44,941 bases of DNA from Enterobacter asburiae (GCF_021440515.1 NZ_JAKCMV010000055.1:1-44941), one strand, 5' to 3'. Shown: positions 1-10,675, counted from the stretch's first letter. Notes: generated by a model from the sequence alone, not told the origin. Translations and numbers: made by a program.

Positions 1-213
1 AGCCGCCACCCGGCGATGCTCCGGCGATAAAATGATACCGTTTACACCGCACCAAACATCCCTCGCTTTCAGACTATTCTCTTTGCATGATCGCATTTCT
101 TCTGCTGTTACATTCCCTTTCAGTTAAGTCTGAATTGTGCTCGTTCGCGATGCATATCAATGAATTTAGCTCTATATTTTCAAAGCTTTAATATTATTTA
201 CGATTACACATTA
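1..213. other. Intergenic DNA upstream of galP
   Basis: I see no gene here. In E. coli the gene before galP is metK, so this is probably metK-galP spacer, but no part of metK is present to prove it. The stretch from about 120 to 213 becomes AT-rich and leads into the galP control sites. Confidence 0.5.
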
Positions 214-229
214 GTGTAACCGATTACAC
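214..229 (+). promoter_or_regulatory. GalR/GalS operator upstream of galP
   Basis: The 16-mer GTGTAACCGATTACAC is a near-perfect dyad that fits the GalR/GalS consensus (GTG-AA-CG-TT-CAC pattern). It lies 85 bases before galP, which in E. coli belongs to the GalR/GalS regulon. An overlapping dyad TTACAC/GTGTAA begins a few bases upstream and may be a second, weaker site. Confidence 0.85.
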
Positions 230-232
230 CAT

Positions 233-248
233 TGTGATTTATCTCACA
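233..248 (+). promoter_or_regulatory. CRP-cAMP site upstream of galP
   Basis: TGTGA-N6-TCACA is an exact CRP consensus. If it acts from -41.5 as a class II site, transcription would start near 282, with TACCCT at 270-275 as the -10 element; that placement is inference. The site fits catabolite control of galactose uptake. Confidence 0.85.
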
Positions 249-313
249 TATTTTTACGGGTCGCTCACTTACCCTTAACATCAATAAAACTGATAACCCA
301 ACTGGAGGGCATA

Positions 314-1711
314 ATGCCTGACAATAAAAAACAGGGGCGTACGTCCAACAAGGCGATGACCTTTTTCGTCTGCTTCCTCGCCGCCCTGGCAGGATTACTC
401 TTTGGCCTGGATATCGGCGTCATTGCCGGTGCGCTTCCGTTTATCGCGGATGAATTCCAGATTACTGCACACACCCAGGAATGGGTTGTTAGCTCCATGA
501 TGTTCGGTGCAGCCGTCGGTGCCGTCGGCAGCGGCTGGCTCTCCTTCAAGCTCGGGCGCAAAAAGAGCCTGATGATTGGCGCGATCCTCTTCGTGGCCGG
601 ATCACTCTTCTCCGCCGCCGCGCCTAACGTAGAAGTGCTGATCCTGTCGCGCGTGCTGCTCGGCCTGGCCGTTGGCGTGGCGTCCTATACCGCGCCGCTG
701 TACCTCTCCGAAATCGCACCGGAAAAAATCCGTGGCAGCATGATCTCGATGTATCAGCTGATGATCACCATCGGTATTCTCGGCGCTTATCTTTCTGATA
801 CCGCGTTCAGCTACAGCGGCGCGTGGCGCTGGATGCTCGGCGTGATCATCATTCCTGCCATTCTGCTGCTGATTGGCGTCTTCTTCCTGCCGGACAGCCC
901 GCGCTGGTTCGCCGCGAAGCGCCGCTTCCACGATGCCGAGCGCGTGCTGATGCGCCTGCGTGATACCAGCGCAGAGGCGAAAAACGAGCTGGAAGAGATC
1001 CGCGAAAGCCTGAAGGTAAAACAGTCCGGCTGGGCGCTGTTCAAAGAGAACAGCAACTTCCGCCGTGCGGTATTCCTGGGCGTGCTGTTGCAGGTGATGC
1101 AGCAGTTCACCGGGATGAACGTCATCATGTATTACGCGCCGAAAATCTTTGAGCTGGCGGGTTATACCAACACCACCGAGCAGATGTGGGGGACGGTGAT
1201 CGTGGGTCTGACCAACGTGCTGGCCACCTTTATCGCTATCGGTCTGGTTGACCGCTGGGGCCGTAAGCCGACCCTGACGCTGGGCTTCCTGGTGATGGCC
1301 GTCGGCATGGGCGTACTGGGAACTATGATGCATGTGGGCATTCACTCACCGACCGCGCAGTACTTCGCCGTGGGGATGCTGCTGATGTTTATCGTCGGTT
1401 TTGCGATGAGCGCCGGTCCGCTGATTTGGGTACTGTGCTCTGAGATCCAGCCGCTGAAAGGGCGTGATTTCGGTATCACCTGCTCTACCGCAACCAACTG
1501 GATCGCCAACATGATTGTCGGTGCAACCTTCCTGACGATGCTCAACACGCTGGGCAACGCGAACACCTTCTGGGTCTACGCCGCGCTGAACCTGTTCTTC
1601 ATCGTACTGACCATCTGGCTGGTTCCTGAAACCAAACACGTTTCGCTGGAACATATTGAACGTAACCTGATGAAAGGTCGCCCGCTGCGCGAAATCGGCG
1701 CACGCAACTGA
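314..1711 (+). CDS. galP: Galactose-proton symporter GalP
   Basis: Encodes a 465-residue inner-membrane sugar:H+ symporter of the major facilitator superfamily, one residue longer than E. coli GalP (464). It imports D-galactose and also glucose. Visible family signatures are a GRKKSL loop after TM2, PDSPRW after TM6, DRWGRKP in the second half and PETKH near the C-terminus, with about twelve hydrophobic segments. The start follows a clear GGAG Shine-Dalgarno at 304-307. Upstream are a GalR/GalS operator and a CRP site, so it should be galactose-induced and catabolite-controlled. It is monocistronic in appearance; sprT follows after 59 bases. Confidence 0.97.
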   Translation: MPDNKKQGRTSNKAMTFFVCFLAALAGLLFGLDIGVIAGALPFIADEFQITAHTQEWVVSSMMFGAAVGAVGSGWLSFKLGRKKSLMIGAILFVAGSLFSAAAPNVEVLILSRVLLGLAVGVASYTAPLYLSEIAPEKIRGSMISMYQLMITIGILGAYLSDTAFSYSGAWRWMLGVIIIPAILLLIGVFFLPDSPRWFAAKRRFHDAERVLMRLRDTSAEAKNELEEIRESLKVKQSGWALFKENSNFRRAVFLGVLLQVMQQFTGMNVIMYYAPKIFELAGYTNTTEQMWGTVIVGLTNVLATFIAIGLVDRWGRKPTLTLGFLVMAVGMGVLGTMMHVGIHSPTAQYFAVGMLLMFIVGFAMSAGPLIWVLCSEIQPLKGRDFGITCSTATNWIANMIVGATFLTMLNTLGNANTFWVYAALNLFFIVLTIWLVPETKHVSLEHIERNLMKGRPLREIGARN

Positions 1712-1770
1712 TCCTCCTCGTGGGAGGTGCCCCTTGCACCTCCCCGCTTCGCGTTTTATGCTCTGCCCCT

Positions 1771-2268
1771 ATGAAAACGCCCCGCCTCCCTATCGCCATT
1801 CAGCAAGCCGTCATGCGCAGCCTGCGGGAAAAACTCGCTCAGGCAAACCTGAAGCTCGGCCGCAACTATCCCGAACCTAAAGTGGTCTATCAGCAGCGCG
1901 GCACCTCGGCGGGCACCGCCTGGCTGGAGTCATACGAAATTCGCCTCAACCCGGTGTTAATGCTGGAGAACGAGCAGGCTTTTATTGACGAGGTCGTTCC
2001 GCACGAGCTGGCGCATTTACTGGTGTGGAAGCACTTTGGTCGCGTGGCGCCGCACGGCAAAGAGTGGAAGTGGATGATGGAGGCCGTGCTCGGCGTTCCG
2101 GCGCGCCGCACGCACCAGTTCGAACTGGCGTCGGTACGCACGAATACGTTCCCCTACCGCTGCCAGTGCCAGCAGCATCAGCTGACCGTTCGTCGCCACA
2201 ACCGCGTCGTACGCGGGGAAGCCACCTACCGCTGCGTTAAATGCGGTGAACCGCTGGTCGCCGAGTAA
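1771..2268 (+). CDS. sprT: SprT family zinc metalloprotease
   Basis: The 165-residue product matches E. coli SprT in length from the ATG at 1771; a longer in-frame reading from 1720 would add a tail the family lacks. The zinc-protease motif HELAH is visible ([16 protein letters not shown]), with a further H in the following segment, and a C-terminal zinc-ribbon CQCQ...CVKCG. SprT is related to the SprT-like domain of eukaryotic Spartan, but its bacterial role is not well defined. It lies between galP and endA, as in E. coli. Confidence 0.93.
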   Translation: MKTPRLPIAIQQAVMRSLREKLAQANLKLGRNYPEPKVVYQQRGTSAGTAWLESYEIRLNPVLMLENEQAFIDEVVPHELAHLLVWKHFGRVAPHGKEWKWMMEAVLGVPARRTHQFELASVRTNTFPYRCQCQQHQLTVRRHNRVVRGEATYRCVKCGEPLVAE

Positions 2269-2362
2269 TTGACTGAACAATCAGGAGCTTTCCTAATCTG
2301 ACTGATTGCATATAAGAACAACATTCGTTAGGTTGCGGGCTTGTTTTGACATGGAGCGTAAG

Positions 2363-3070
2363 ATGTCCCGTAATTTCGCATTCGCGGCTGCCCTTCTGGC
2401 GACCGCTCTCTCAGGCCCGGCGCTGGCCGACGGTATCCACAGTTTCTCTCAGGCAAAATCCGCAGGGGTAAAAATCAACGCCGACGTGCCGGGCGATTTC
2501 TACTGCGGCTGTAAAATCAACTGGCAGGGCAAAAAAGGGGTCGTGGACCTCGAATCGTGCGGCTATAAGGTGCGTAAAAACGAAAACCGCGCCAGCCGCA
2601 TCGAATGGGAACATGTGGTTCCGGCCTGGCAGTTCGGCCACCAGCGCCAGTGCTGGCAGGACGGCGGACGTCAGAACTGCTCCAAAGATCCGGTTTATCG
2701 CCAGATGGAAAGCGATATGCATAACCTGCAACCGGCGGTGGGCGAAGTGAACGGCGATCGCGGCAACTTCATGTACAGCCAGTGGAACGGTGGCGAGGGC
2801 CAGTACGGTCAGTGCGCCATGAAGGTCGATTTCAAAGAGAAAGTCGCCGAGCCCCCTGCCCGCGCGCGCGGCAGCATCGCCCGCACCTACTTCTATATGC
2901 GCGACCGCTACGAGCTGAATCTTTCACGTCAGCAGACGCAGCTGTTTAACGTCTGGGATAAGCAGTATCCGGTCACCGACTGGGAATGCCAGCGCGACGA
3001 GCGTATCGCGAAGGTTCAGGGCAATCACAACCCTTACGTCCAGCGGGCTTGCCAGGCGCAAAAGAGCTAA
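2363..3070 (+). CDS. endA: Periplasmic endonuclease I
   Basis: The ATG at 2363 gives 235 residues, the same as E. coli EndA; the in-frame extension from 2306 is not supported. An N-terminal signal peptide ends at ALA before DGIHSF, so the enzyme is exported to the periplasm. The nuclease core carries [14 protein letters not shown], the His-containing active-site motif of the endonuclease I family, and several cysteines likely to form disulfides. It cuts double-stranded DNA without sequence preference. The rsmE gene follows 52 bases on. Confidence 0.95.
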   Translation: MSRNFAFAAALLATALSGPALADGIHSFSQAKSAGVKINADVPGDFYCGCKINWQGKKGVVDLESCGYKVRKNENRASRIEWEHVVPAWQFGHQRQCWQDGGRQNCSKDPVYRQMESDMHNLQPAVGEVNGDRGNFMYSQWNGGEGQYGQCAMKVDFKEKVAEPPARARGSIARTYFYMRDRYELNLSRQQTQLFNVWDKQYPVTDWECQRDERIAKVQGNHNPYVQRACQAQKS

Positions 3071-3122
3071 CCTACACTAGCGGCAACTTGCTTACATTGC
3101 ATCACACATGGAATTTCTGACT

Positions 3123-3854
3123 ATGCGCATTCCTCGCATCTACCACCCTGAACTGATTACCGCGGGCCACGAAATCGCCCTCTCTGACGACGCCGCAAAC
3201 CACGTAGGCCGCGTGCTGCGCATGGGGGCGGGTCAGGCGATCCAGCTTTTTGACGGTTCGAATCAGGTTTTCGACGCTGAAATTACGCGCGCCGATAAAA
3301 AAAGCGTACACGTCAACGTGCTGCGCGGCGAAGTGGACGACCGTGAATCGCCGCTGCACATCCATTTAGGGCAGGTGATGTCGCGCGGTGAGAAGATGGA
3401 ATTCACGATCCAGAAATCCATTGAACTGGGTGTAAGCCTCATTACGCCACTTTTTTCTGAACGCTGTGGCGTTAAACTGGATGCGGAACGTCTGAACAAA
3501 AAGATCCAGCAGTGGCAGAAAATCGCCATCGCTGCCTGTGAACAGAGCGGCCGCAACCGTATTCCGGAGATCCGCCCGGCGATGGATCTGGAGGACTGGT
3601 GCGCTGAAGAAGATTCCGGGCTTAAGCTCAATCTTCACCCGCGCGCCAGCGCCAGCATCAATACGCTGCCGCTGCCCGTTGAACGCGTGCGCCTGCTGAT
3701 TGGCCCTGAAGGGGGCCTGTCGGCTGACGAAATTGCCATGACCGCACGTTACCAGTTTACTGATATTCTGTTGGGACCTCGCGTTCTGCGTACTGAGACA
3801 ACTGCGCTCACAGCCATTACCGCGCTCCAGGTGCGGTTTGGCGATCTGGGTTGA
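3123..3854 (+). CDS. rsmE: 16S rRNA m3U1498 methyltransferase RsmE
   Basis: From the ATG at 3123 the product is 243 residues, equal to E. coli RsmE. It is a SPOUT-class SAM-dependent methyltransferase that methylates N3 of U1498 in 16S rRNA. The trefoil-knot signature appears near the C-terminus as [13 protein letters not shown] and [15 protein letters not shown]. The upstream in-frame ATG at 3108 would add five residues with no family support. gshB begins 19 bases downstream, so the two are probably co-transcribed. Confidence 0.95.
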   Translation: MRIPRIYHPELITAGHEIALSDDAANHVGRVLRMGAGQAIQLFDGSNQVFDAEITRADKKSVHVNVLRGEVDDRESPLHIHLGQVMSRGEKMEFTIQKSIELGVSLITPLFSERCGVKLDAERLNKKIQQWQKIAIAACEQSGRNRIPEIRPAMDLEDWCAEEDSGLKLNLHPRASASINTLPLPVERVRLLIGPEGGLSADEIAMTARYQFTDILLGPRVLRTETTALTAITALQVRFGDLG

Positions 3855-3873
3855 CGTATAAATGGAGAAGAAC

Positions 3874-4821
3874 ATGATCAAGCTCGGCATCGTGATGGAT
3901 CCCATCGCAAACATTAACATCAAGAAAGATTCCAGCTTCGCTATGCTGCTGGAAGCGCAGCGTCGCGGCTATGAACTCCACTATATGGAGATGAACGATC
4001 TTTACCTGACCAACGGTGAAGCCCGCGCGCGCACCCGCCTCGTTAACGTCGAGCAGAACTACGACAAATGGTATGAATTTGGCACCGAGCAGGATATCCA
4101 GCTTGCGGATCTGGACGTGATCCTGATGCGTAAGGATCCGCCGTTCGACACCGAGTTCATCTACTGCACCTATATCCTTGAGCGCGCCGAAGAGAAAGGC
4201 ACGCTGATCGTCAACAAACCGCAGAGTCTGCGCGACTGTAACGAGAAGCTCTACACCGCCTGGTTCTCCGACCTGACGCCTGAAACTCTGGTAACCCGCA
4301 GCAAAGCACAGCTGAAGGAATTCTGGCAGAAGCACGGCGATATCATCATGAAACCGCTGGACGGCATGGGCGGCGCGTCGATTTTCCGCGTCAAAGAGAG
4401 CGATCCGAACATCGGTGTGATTGCCGAGACCCTGACCGAACTGGGCACCCGCTACTGCATGGCGCAGAACTACCTGCCAGCTATTGTTGATGGCGACAAG
4501 CGCGTTCTGGTGGTGGACGGTGAGCCGGTTCCTTACTGCCTGGCGCGTATTCCACAGGGCGGTGAAACCCGTGGCAACCTGGCCGCCGGCGGCCGTGGTG
4601 AACCGCGTCCGCTGTCCGAAAGCGACTGGGAAATTGCCCGCCGCGTGGGCCCGACGCTGAAAGCCAAAGGCCTTATCTTCGTTGGCCTGGACATCATCGG
4701 CGATCGCCTGACCGAAGTGAACGTCACCAGCCCGACCTGTATTCGTGAAATCGAAGCGGAATTCCCAATCTCGATCACCGGAATGCTGATGGACGCTATC
4801 GAAAAACGTTTACAGAAATAA
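3874..4821 (+). CDS. gshB: Glutathione synthetase
   Basis: This 315-residue ATP-grasp enzyme joins gamma-glutamylcysteine and glycine to make glutathione in the cytosol. It starts at the ATG at 3874 after GGAGAAG, giving the conserved N-terminus [10 protein letters not shown]; the ATG at 3862 overlaps the ribosome-binding site. Conserved segments include [13 protein letters not shown] (ATP-binding loop) and [17 protein letters not shown]. coli GshB is 316 residues. A hairpin follows the stop codon. Confidence 0.97.
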   Translation: MIKLGIVMDPIANINIKKDSSFAMLLEAQRRGYELHYMEMNDLYLTNGEARARTRLVNVEQNYDKWYEFGTEQDIQLADLDVILMRKDPPFDTEFIYCTYILERAEEKGTLIVNKPQSLRDCNEKLYTAWFSDLTPETLVTRSKAQLKEFWQKHGDIIMKPLDGMGGASIFRVKESDPNIGVIAETLTELGTRYCMAQNYLPAIVDGDKRVLVVDGEPVPYCLARIPQGGETRGNLAAGGRGEPRPLSESDWEIARRVGPTLKAKGLIFVGLDIIGDRLTEVNVTSPTCIREIEAEFPISITGMLMDAIEKRLQK

Positions 4822-4828
4822 CCTGTGA

Positions 4829-4870
4829 CAGCGCCCTGGTTTATCCCCATACTGGGCGCTGTCGCTTTTT
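4829..4870 (+). terminator. Hairpin and T-run after gshB
   Basis: CAGCGCCC (4829-4836) pairs with GGGCGCTG (4854-4861), followed by CTTTTT at 4865-4870. This has the form of an intrinsic terminator, though the loop is 17 bases. It separates gshB from yqgE. Confidence 0.7.
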
Positions 4871-4895
4871 AAACCAGGAAACAGTACCTCTGACA

Positions 4896-5456
4896 ATGAA
4901 TTTACAGCATCACTTTCTTATTGCCATGCCTGCTCTCCAGGATCCGATGTTCCGCCGTTCCGTCGTTTATATCTGCGAATACAATGAAGACGGCGCCATG
5001 GGCATTATCATCAATAAGCCGCTGGAAAACCTGCAAGTCGAAGGCATTCTGGACAAGCTGAAAATCACGACCGAAAACCGTCTTCCGGAGATCCGCCTTG
5101 ATAAGCCGGTGATGGCAGGCGGGCCGCTGGCAGAAGATCGTGGCTTTATCCTGCATACCCCTCCGGCGTTCTCCTCAAGCATCCGTATTTCAGATAACAC
5201 CGTGATCACCACCTCGCGCGACGTGCTTGAAACGCTGGGCACCGCTGACCAGCCTTCCGAGGTGCTGGTTGCCCTGGGCTACGCCTCGTGGGAAAAAGGC
5301 CAGCTTGAGCAGGAGATCCTGGATAACGCCTGGCTGACCGCGCCTGCGGATCTGAACATTCTGTTTAAAACGCCTATCGCCGATCGCTGGCGCGATTCCG
5401 CCAAGCTGATTGGCATTGATATCCTGACCATGCCGGGCGTAGCGGGGCACGCGTAA
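4896..5456 (+). CDS. yqgE: UPF0301 (AlgH) family protein YqgE
   Basis: The 186-residue protein belongs to UPF0301/DUF179, with the opening block [17 protein letters not shown] and the family segments [19 protein letters not shown] and [13 protein letters not shown]. Its molecular role is unsettled. The stop codon and the ruvX start share one base (TAATG), so translation of the two is probably coupled. The pair is conserved in enterobacteria. Confidence 0.93.
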   Translation: MNLQHHFLIAMPALQDPMFRRSVVYICEYNEDGAMGIIINKPLENLQVEGILDKLKITTENRLPEIRLDKPVMAGGPLAEDRGFILHTPPAFSSSIRISDNTVITTSRDVLETLGTADQPSEVLVALGYASWEKGQLEQEILDNAWLTAPADLNILFKTPIADRWRDSAKLIGIDILTMPGVAGHA

Positions 5457-5872
5457 TGAGCGGAACGCTTCTTGCCTTCGATTTCGGCACAAAGAGTATC
5501 GGCGTCGCCATTGGCCAGCGTATCACAGGCACGGCTCGCCCGCTGACGGCGCTCAAGGCTAACGACGGCACGCCGGACTGGACGCTTATCGAACGCCTGC
5601 TCAAAGAGTGGCAGCCCGATGACGTTATCGTGGGCCTGCCGCTGAACATGGACGGCACCGAACAGCCCCTCACCGCCCGTGCGCGTAAGTTCGCGAACAA
5701 AATCCACGGCCGTTTTGGCGTGTCGGTTAAGCTGCACGACGAACGTCTTAGCACCGTCGAAGCCCGCGCAGGGCTGTTTGAACACGGTGGGTTCAGGGCG
5801 CTTAACAAAGGCAGCGTCGACTCCGCCTCCGCCGTCATCATTCTCGAAAGCTACTTCGAGCAGGGTTTTTAA
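5456..5872 (+). CDS. ruvX: RuvX/YqgF family Holliday-junction resolvase-like protein
   Basis: A 138-residue RNase H-fold protein, the same length as E. coli YqgF/RuvX. Visible motifs are [15 protein letters not shown] (first acidic residue), [13 protein letters not shown] and DERLSTVEA with a later SVDSASA. The family takes part in 16S rRNA 5'-end maturation and has been reported to act on Holliday junctions; it is widely conserved. It overlaps yqgE by one base and converges with yggR, overlapping its stop by four bases. Confidence 0.94.
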   Translation: MSGTLLAFDFGTKSIGVAIGQRITGTARPLTALKANDGTPDWTLIERLLKEWQPDDVIVGLPLNMDGTEQPLTARARKFANKIHGRFGVSVKLHDERLSTVEARAGLFEHGGFRALNKGSVDSASAVIILESYFEQGF

Positions 5873-6858
5873 GCGCTCGGGGCAATTCGCCCCTGGGCGC
5901 ACCGCTCTGCCCGACTCTGCGCAAAATTCTGCATCCCCGCCTGCTGCCCGGTCTGAATAATGCCCGGCAGTTGCCAGGTTTTGCCTTCACGGATCAGGTT
6001 CGCCGCCGCAGAGGTATTTACCAGCAGTTCGTACAGCGCCACGCGGCCTCCCTGACGATCCTGACACAGCGTTTGCGCCAGCACCGCCCGTAAGCTGCCC
6101 GCCAGCTGATTGCGCACCGGATCTTTTTCCTGTGCCGGGAAGGTATCCACCAGCCGCTCTATCGCCTGCGCCGCCCCGCGCGTATGCAGCGTCGCCAGCA
6201 CCAGATGCCCGGTCTCTGCGGCCGTCAGCGCTAGCCGTATAGTTTCACTGTCGCGCAGTTCACCCAGCAGGATGACGTCGGGATCCTCGCGCAACGCCCC
6301 GCGCAGCGCCTCGGCGAAAGAGCGGCAGTGCTGGCCGACCTCCCGCTGCTGGATAAGACAGCGCTGGCTTTGATAAATAAACTCCACCGGATCTTCCAGC
6401 GTCAGAATATGCCCGTCGTAATGCTGATTGAGATAATCGACCATGGCCGCGAGCGTGGTGGACTTGCCGCTGCCGGTCGCCCCCGTGACCAGTATCAAAC
6501 CGCTGCCGCCAGCCAGCAGCGCCGGTATCGCCTTCGGCGCGCCCAGCGCGGCAAGCTTTGGGCAGGAGACAGGCAGAATACGCAGCGCCACCGACACGCC
6601 GTTGATATGGCTGAACGCACTGCCGCGCAAGCGCTGTTCGCCGGGAAGCGTCAGGGCAAAATCAACCTGCCCGTTTGCCCACCAGGCCCCCTGCTGTTCG
6701 TCGTTGAGCCAGCTTTCCAGAAGCTGCTTTACGTCAGGTGCAGGAAACGGCGCGGGCTCAAGCAGGCCGGACCTGCGCCAGCGGGGTGGCGAATCACTGC
6801 ACAGGTGTAGATCCGACACGTTATGCTTTACACTAAGGGCCACCATTTCTTCCAACAC
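5869..6858 (-). CDS. yggR: PilT-like ATPase YggR
   Basis: Encodes a secretion/retraction ATPase of the PilT/PilB superfamily, about 329 residues (E. coli YggR 326). Walker A reads [16 protein letters not shown], and the Walker B and Asp-box segments are EDPVEFIYQ and [18 protein letters not shown]. No ATG sits at the expected start. A GAGGAG ribosome-binding site at 6868-6873 points to GTG at 6858 (or 6861); the first ATG, at 6846, is too far in. Its role in enterobacteria without obvious twitching is unclear. It is divergent from yggS, with 20 bases between start codons. Confidence 0.9.
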   Translation of the reverse strand: MLEEMVALSVKHNVSDLHLCSDSPPRWRRSGLLEPAPFPAPDVKQLLESWLNDEQQGAWWANGQVDFALTLPGEQRLRGSAFSHINGVSVALRILPVSCPKLAALGAPKAIPALLAGGSGLILVTGATGSGKSTTLAAMVDYLNQHYDGHILTLEDPVEFIYQSQRCLIQQREVGQHCRSFAEALRGALREDPDVILLGELRDSETIRLALTAAETGHLVLATLHTRGAAQAIERLVDTFPAQEKDPVRNQLAGSLRAVLAQTLCQDRQGGRVALYELLVNTSAAANLIREGKTWQLPGIIQTGQQAGMQNFAQSRAERCAQGRIAPSA

Positions 6859-6878
6859 CACACGACTCTCCTCGGAAT

Positions 6879-7583
6879 ATGAACGACATTGCGCATAACC
6901 TGGCACAGGTCCGGGACAAAATCTCAGCCGCTGCAACGCGTTGCGGCCGTGCTTCAGAAGAAGTTACGTTGCTTGCAGTCAGTAAAACCAAACCTGCGAG
7001 CGCCATCGCAGAAGCAGTTGCCGCCGGTCAACGCGCGTTTGGCGAAAATTACGTGCAGGAAGGCGTGGATAAAATTCGCTATTTCCGGGAGGCGGGACAC
7101 GCTGACCTGCAATGGCACTTTATCGGCCCGTTGCAGTCGAACAAAAGCCGCCTGGTTGCAGAGCATTTTGACTGGTGTCATACCATCGACCGTCTGCGTA
7201 TTGCCACGCGCCTGAGCGAGCAGCGCCCGGCAGAACTGGCACCGCTTAACGTGCTGATTCAAATCAATATTAGTGACGAGAACAGTAAGTCCGGCATTAA
7301 GCTTGCCGAGCTGGATACGCTGGCCGCTGAGGTCGCCGCTCTCCCGGGGTTAACCCTGCGCGGATTGATGGCGATCCCGGCGCCTGAGTCAAGTTACGAA
7401 AGGCAGTTTGCCGTGGCACAGCAAATGGCTGTAGCATTTGAGGCGCTTAAGGCTCGCTACTCAACGATAGACACGCTTTCGCTGGGCATGTCGGATGATA
7501 TGGAAGCCGCCATCGCGGCAGGCAGCACTATGGTGCGCATCGGCACGGCTATTTTCGGTGCGCGCGATTACTCCCCAAAATAA
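6879..7583 (+). CDS. yggS: PLP homeostasis protein YggS
   Basis: This 234-residue fold-type III PLP-binding protein has the PLP lysine at K36 in AVSKTKPAS, and the later family blocks FGENYVQE, WHFIGPLQSNK and SLGMSDDMEAAIAAGSTMVRIG. YggS (COG0325) binds PLP without a known catalytic reaction and helps balance vitamin B6 and amino-acid pools. It heads a tight run yggS-yggT-yggU-rdgB-hemW. Confidence 0.96.
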   Translation: MNDIAHNLAQVRDKISAAATRCGRASEEVTLLAVSKTKPASAIAEAVAAGQRAFGENYVQEGVDKIRYFREAGHADLQWHFIGPLQSNKSRLVAEHFDWCHTIDRLRIATRLSEQRPAELAPLNVLIQINISDENSKSGIKLAELDTLAAEVAALPGLTLRGLMAIPAPESSYERQFAVAQQMAVAFEALKARYSTIDTLSLGMSDDMEAAIAAGSTMVRIGTAIFGARDYSPK

Positions 7584-7601
7584 GGAAACCTGAGGAACGC
7601 C

Positions 7602-8168
7602 ATGAAGACGTTGACTTTCCTGCTCTCAACGGTCATTGAGCTGTATACGATGGCGCTTTTGCTGCGCGTCTGGATGCAGTGGGCTCGTTGTGATTTTTAC
7701 AATCCCTTCTCGCAGTTTGTGGTGAAAATCACACAGCCTGTCGTTGGGCCGCTGCGCCGCGTGATCCCTGCGATGGGGCCAATCGACAGCGCCTCGTTGC
7801 TGGTCGCGTTTGTGCTGAGCGTAATTAAAGCCATCGTGCTGTTTATGGTGGTGACCTTCCAGCCTATTATCTGGATTGCCGCCGTGCTGATCCTGGTGAA
7901 GACCATCGGCCTGCTCATCTTCTGGGTGCTGCTGGTGATGGCGATCATGAGCTGGGTGAGCCAGGGCCGTAGCCCGGTAGAATATGCGCTGATCCAGCTT
8001 ACCGAGCCGCTTCTGCGTCCGATCCGCAACCTGCTGCCATCAATGGGCGGCATCGATTTTTCACCGATGATCCTGGTGCTGCTGCTGTACGTGGTAAATA
8101 TGGGCATCGCCGAGCTATTACAGGCCACGGGCAACATGCTGCTGCCGGGGCTGTGGATGGCGCTATGA
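7602..8168 (+). CDS. yggT: YggT family inner-membrane protein
   Basis: A 188-residue integral membrane protein made of two YGGT repeats, each with hydrophobic helices and a conserved PLRRVIP / [16 protein letters not shown] segment. E. coli YggT has been linked to osmotic-shock tolerance, but the mechanism is unknown. It starts 18 bases after yggS and its last four bases (ATGA) overlap the start of yggU. Confidence 0.94.
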   Translation: MKTLTFLLSTVIELYTMALLLRVWMQWARCDFYNPFSQFVVKITQPVVGPLRRVIPAMGPIDSASLLVAFVLSVIKAIVLFMVVTFQPIIWIAAVLILVKTIGLLIFWVLLVMAIMSWVSQGRSPVEYALIQLTEPLLRPIRNLLPSMGGIDFSPMILVLLLYVVNMGIAELLQATGNMLLPGLWMAL

Positions 8169-8461
8169 GTGCGGTAAGCACCTGCGCCGACGGGCTGGTT
8201 TTACGGCTGTATATTCAGCCGAAAGCCAGCCGCGACTGCATTGTTGGACTGCATGGCGACGAGTTAAAAGTCGCCATCACCGCCCCACCCGTTGACGGAC
8301 AGGCAAACGCGCATCTGACCAAATATCTGGCGAAACAGTTCCGCGTTGCAAAAAGTCAGGTCATCATTGAAAAGGGTGAACTTGGGCGGCATAAACAGGT
8401 AAAAATCCTCGATCCGCAATCTATCCCGACGGAAGTCGCGGCTCTGACAGAACAGGAATAA
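8165..8461 (+). CDS. yggU: UPF0235 (DUF167) family protein YggU
   Basis: The 98-residue product has the DUF167 core: [29 protein letters not shown] and [16 protein letters not shown]. The ATG at 8165 in the ATGA overlap with yggT gives the conserved MSAV N-terminus; an earlier in-frame ATG at 8153 would only lengthen the overlap. Function is unknown. rdgB follows after three bases. Confidence 0.93.
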   Translation: MSAVSTCADGLVLRLYIQPKASRDCIVGLHGDELKVAITAPPVDGQANAHLTKYLAKQFRVAKSQVIIEKGELGRHKQVKILDPQSIPTEVAALTEQE

Positions 8462-8464
8462 ACC

Positions 8465-9058
8465 ATGCAAAAAGTGGTTCTCGCTACCGGTAACGCCGGT
8501 AAAGTGCGCGAGCTGGCCTCGCTGTTGAATGATTTTGGTCTGGACGTGGTTGCCCAGACCGAGCTGGGCGTGGACTCAGCCGAAGAGACCGGCCTGACGT
8601 TTATTGAAAACGCGATCATTAAAGCGCGCCATGCCGCGCAGGTCACCGGCCTGCCCGCGATTGCCGATGACTCCGGTCTGGCGGTGGATTATCTGGGTGG
8701 CGCGCCGGGGATTTACTCCGCGCGTTACTCCGGTGAAGGCGCGACCGACCAGCGTAATCTCGAAAAGCTTCTGGACACGCTGAAGGATGTCCCTGACGAG
8801 CAGCGCAAGGCGCAGTTCCACTGCGTGCTGGTCTATCTGCGTCACGCTGAAGATCCGACCCCGATTGTCTGCCACGGCAGCTGGCCGGGCGTGATTACCC
8901 GCGAAGCGGCAGGAAACGGCGGCTTTGGCTATGACCCAATCTTCTTCGTCCCCACCGAGGGCAAAACCGCTGCGGAGCTGACCCGCGAAGAGAAAAGCGC
9001 GATTTCCCACCGCGGGCGCGCGCTCAAACTGTTACTGGAAGCATTACGTAATGGCTAA
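8465..9058 (+). CDS. rdgB: XTP/dITP pyrophosphatase RdgB
   Basis: At 197 residues it equals E. coli RdgB. The enzyme hydrolyses non-canonical purine triphosphates (dITP, XTP, dHAPTP), keeping them out of DNA. The family opening [18 protein letters not shown] and the conserved [29 protein letters not shown] and SHRGRAL are all present. Its end overlaps the hemW start by eight bases. Confidence 0.97.
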   Translation: MQKVVLATGNAGKVRELASLLNDFGLDVVAQTELGVDSAEETGLTFIENAIIKARHAAQVTGLPAIADDSGLAVDYLGGAPGIYSARYSGEGATDQRNLEKLLDTLKDVPDEQRKAQFHCVLVYLRHAEDPTPIVCHGSWPGVITREAAGNGGFGYDPIFFVPTEGKTAAELTREEKSAISHRGRALKLLLEALRNG

Positions 9059-10199
9059 TTTGCCACCTCTAAGTCTTTATATTCATATCCCGTGGTGCGT
9101 GCAGAAATGCCCGTACTGCGATTTCAACTCGCACGCGCTGAAGGGCGAAGTGCCGCACGATGACTACGTTGCGCATCTGCTGGCCGACCTGGACGCCGAT
9201 GTACCTTACGCACAGGGACGTGAAGTTAAGACCATTTTTATTGGTGGCGGTACGCCGAGCCTGCTTTCAGGCCCGGCGATGCAGACGCTGCTGGACGGCG
9301 TGCGGGCGCGCCTGAATCTGGCAGCGGATGCAGAAATTACGATGGAAGCTAACCCCGGTACGGTTGAGGCCGACCGTTTTGTCGAGTATCAGCGCGCGGG
9401 GGTGAACCGTATCTCCATTGGTGTGCAGAGCTTTAGCGAGCCCAAGTTAAAACGTCTGGGGCGTATCCACGGCCCGGAAGAGGCAAAGCGCGCGGCGAAC
9501 CTCGCCACGGGGCTGGGCCTTCGCAGCTTCAACCTCGATTTGATGCACGGCCTGCCGGATCAGTCGCTGGAAGAGGCGCTGGACGACCTGCGTCAGGCGA
9601 TTGAACTCAACCCGCCGCATCTGTCCTGGTATCAGCTGACCATCGAGCCCAACACGCTGTTCGGCTCGCGCCCGCCGGTGCTGCCGGACGACGACGCGCT
9701 GTGGGATATTTTCGAGCAGGGCCATAGGCTTTTGACCGCCGCAGGCTATGAGCAGTACGAGACCTCGGCCTACGCGAAGCCGGGCTATCAGTGTCAGCAC
9801 AACCTGAACTACTGGCGCTTTGGGGATTATCTCGGGATTGGCTGCGGCGCGCACGGTAAAGTCACCTTCCCGGACGGGCGCATTTTGCGTACCGCCAAGA
9901 CGCGCCATCCGCGCGGGTTTATGGAGGGGCGCTACATTGAGCGTCAGCACGACGTTGAGGCGGCGGACAAGCCGTTTGAGTTCTTTATGAACCGCTTCCG
10001 CCTGCTGGAAGCCGCGCCGCGTAACGAGTTCGCGCTTTATACCGGGCTGCCGGAGTCGGCGATACGTTCGCAAATTGACGAGGCGCTGGCGCAGGGCTAT
10101 CTGACCGAGTGTGATGAATACTGGCAGATCACCGAGCACGGTAAGCTGTTCTTAAACTCCCTTCTTGAGCTGTTCCTCGCTGAAGATCCTGAAAGCTGA
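9051..10199 (+). CDS. hemW: Radical SAM heme chaperone HemW
   Basis: A 382-residue radical SAM protein related to coproporphyrinogen III dehydrogenase HemN, but acting as a heme chaperone. The [4Fe-4S]-binding CxxxCxxC is C16, C20, C23 (WCVQKCPYC), followed by [11 protein letters not shown] and the C-terminal HemN domain. E. coli HemW is about 378 residues; the few extra here are at the C-terminus (DPES). It ends the yggS-hemW run. In E. coli K-12 yggM and ansB come next, but not here. Confidence 0.96.
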   Translation: MANLPPLSLYIHIPWCVQKCPYCDFNSHALKGEVPHDDYVAHLLADLDADVPYAQGREVKTIFIGGGTPSLLSGPAMQTLLDGVRARLNLAADAEITMEANPGTVEADRFVEYQRAGVNRISIGVQSFSEPKLKRLGRIHGPEEAKRAANLATGLGLRSFNLDLMHGLPDQSLEEALDDLRQAIELNPPHLSWYQLTIEPNTLFGSRPPVLPDDDALWDIFEQGHRLLTAAGYEQYETSAYAKPGYQCQHNLNYWRFGDYLGIGCGAHGKVTFPDGRILRTAKTRHPRGFMEGRYIERQHDVEAADKPFEFFMNRFRLLEAAPRNEFALYTGLPESAIRSQIDEALAQGYLTECDEYWQITEHGKLFLNSLLELFLAEDPES

Positions 10200-10255
10200 T
10201 TCAGGATTTTGCATCCCGTTCTGCCGGCAGAGGGAAAGGCTGGCAGAGTGTGGGG

Positions 10256-10618
10256 ATGAACATTATTCGTTCTTATGCAAAGCAGCTCAGACGCGAGCTC
10301 ACTCACGAAGAAAGACGGCTGTGGTATTTACTGCGCAGTCGCCGTTTCGAAAATTATAAATTTCGCCGACAGCACCCGGTAGGTAACTGCATTCTTGATT
10401 TCGCCTGCTGCACGGCTCGTCTGGCTGTTGAACTGGATGGCGGGCAGCATGATGAAAATCAGGAATACGACGGCCAAAGGACGGATTGGTTAAATCAACA
10501 GGGTTGGCACGTTATTCGTTTCTGGAACAACGAACTCTGGAGTAACGAAGAGGCGGTGTTAGAGAGGATCCTTGAAACGCTGCGAGCGCTGCAACCCTCA
10601 CCCCGGCCCTCTCCCTGA
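10256..10618 (+). CDS. DUF559 (Vsr-like) endonuclease-domain protein
   Basis: A 120-residue protein of the DUF559 family, which has a restriction-endonuclease-like fold near Vsr. Family features are the N-terminal LRRELTHEERRLWYLLRSR, then FRRQHPVGNCILDFAC with the catalytic-type acidic residue, VELDGGQHDE, and DWLNQQGWHVIRFWN. The start may be ATG 10256 or GTG 10250; no strong ribosome-binding site decides. The last residues (PSPRPSP) are encoded by the left arm of the palindromic repeat at 10595-10675, so the natural C-terminus may have been replaced or extended by the repeat. Function is unproven; the gene occupies the place of yggM-ansB. Confidence 0.8.
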   Translation: MNIIRSYAKQLRRELTHEERRLWYLLRSRRFENYKFRRQHPVGNCILDFACCTARLAVELDGGQHDENQEYDGQRTDWLNQQGWHVIRFWNNELWSNEEAVLERILETLRALQPSPRPSP

Positions 10619-10675
10619 AAGGGAGAGGGAGCAAATCATTCCCTCGCCCCTTTGGGGAGAGGGTTAGGGTGAGGG
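10595..10675. repeat. ~80-bp palindromic intergenic repeat, copy 1
   Basis: The outer arms are CCCTCACCC + 3 bases + CCCTCTCCC (10595-10615) and the mirrored GGGAGAGGG + 3 bases + GGGTGAGGG (10655-10675). Inside lie two short hairpins: 10607-10615 with 10621-10629, and 10641-10650 with 10654-10663. It can therefore fold either as one long stem or as two hairpins. A second copy with the same plan is at 15208-15285. It resembles a non-REP enterobacterial intergenic repeat and may also stop transcription between the converging DUF559 and yggN genes. Confidence 0.85.

Noticed and set aside
602..1345. 247-codon frame antisense to galP
   Set aside because: Low-complexity His/Gln/Arg composition opposite a complete GalP.
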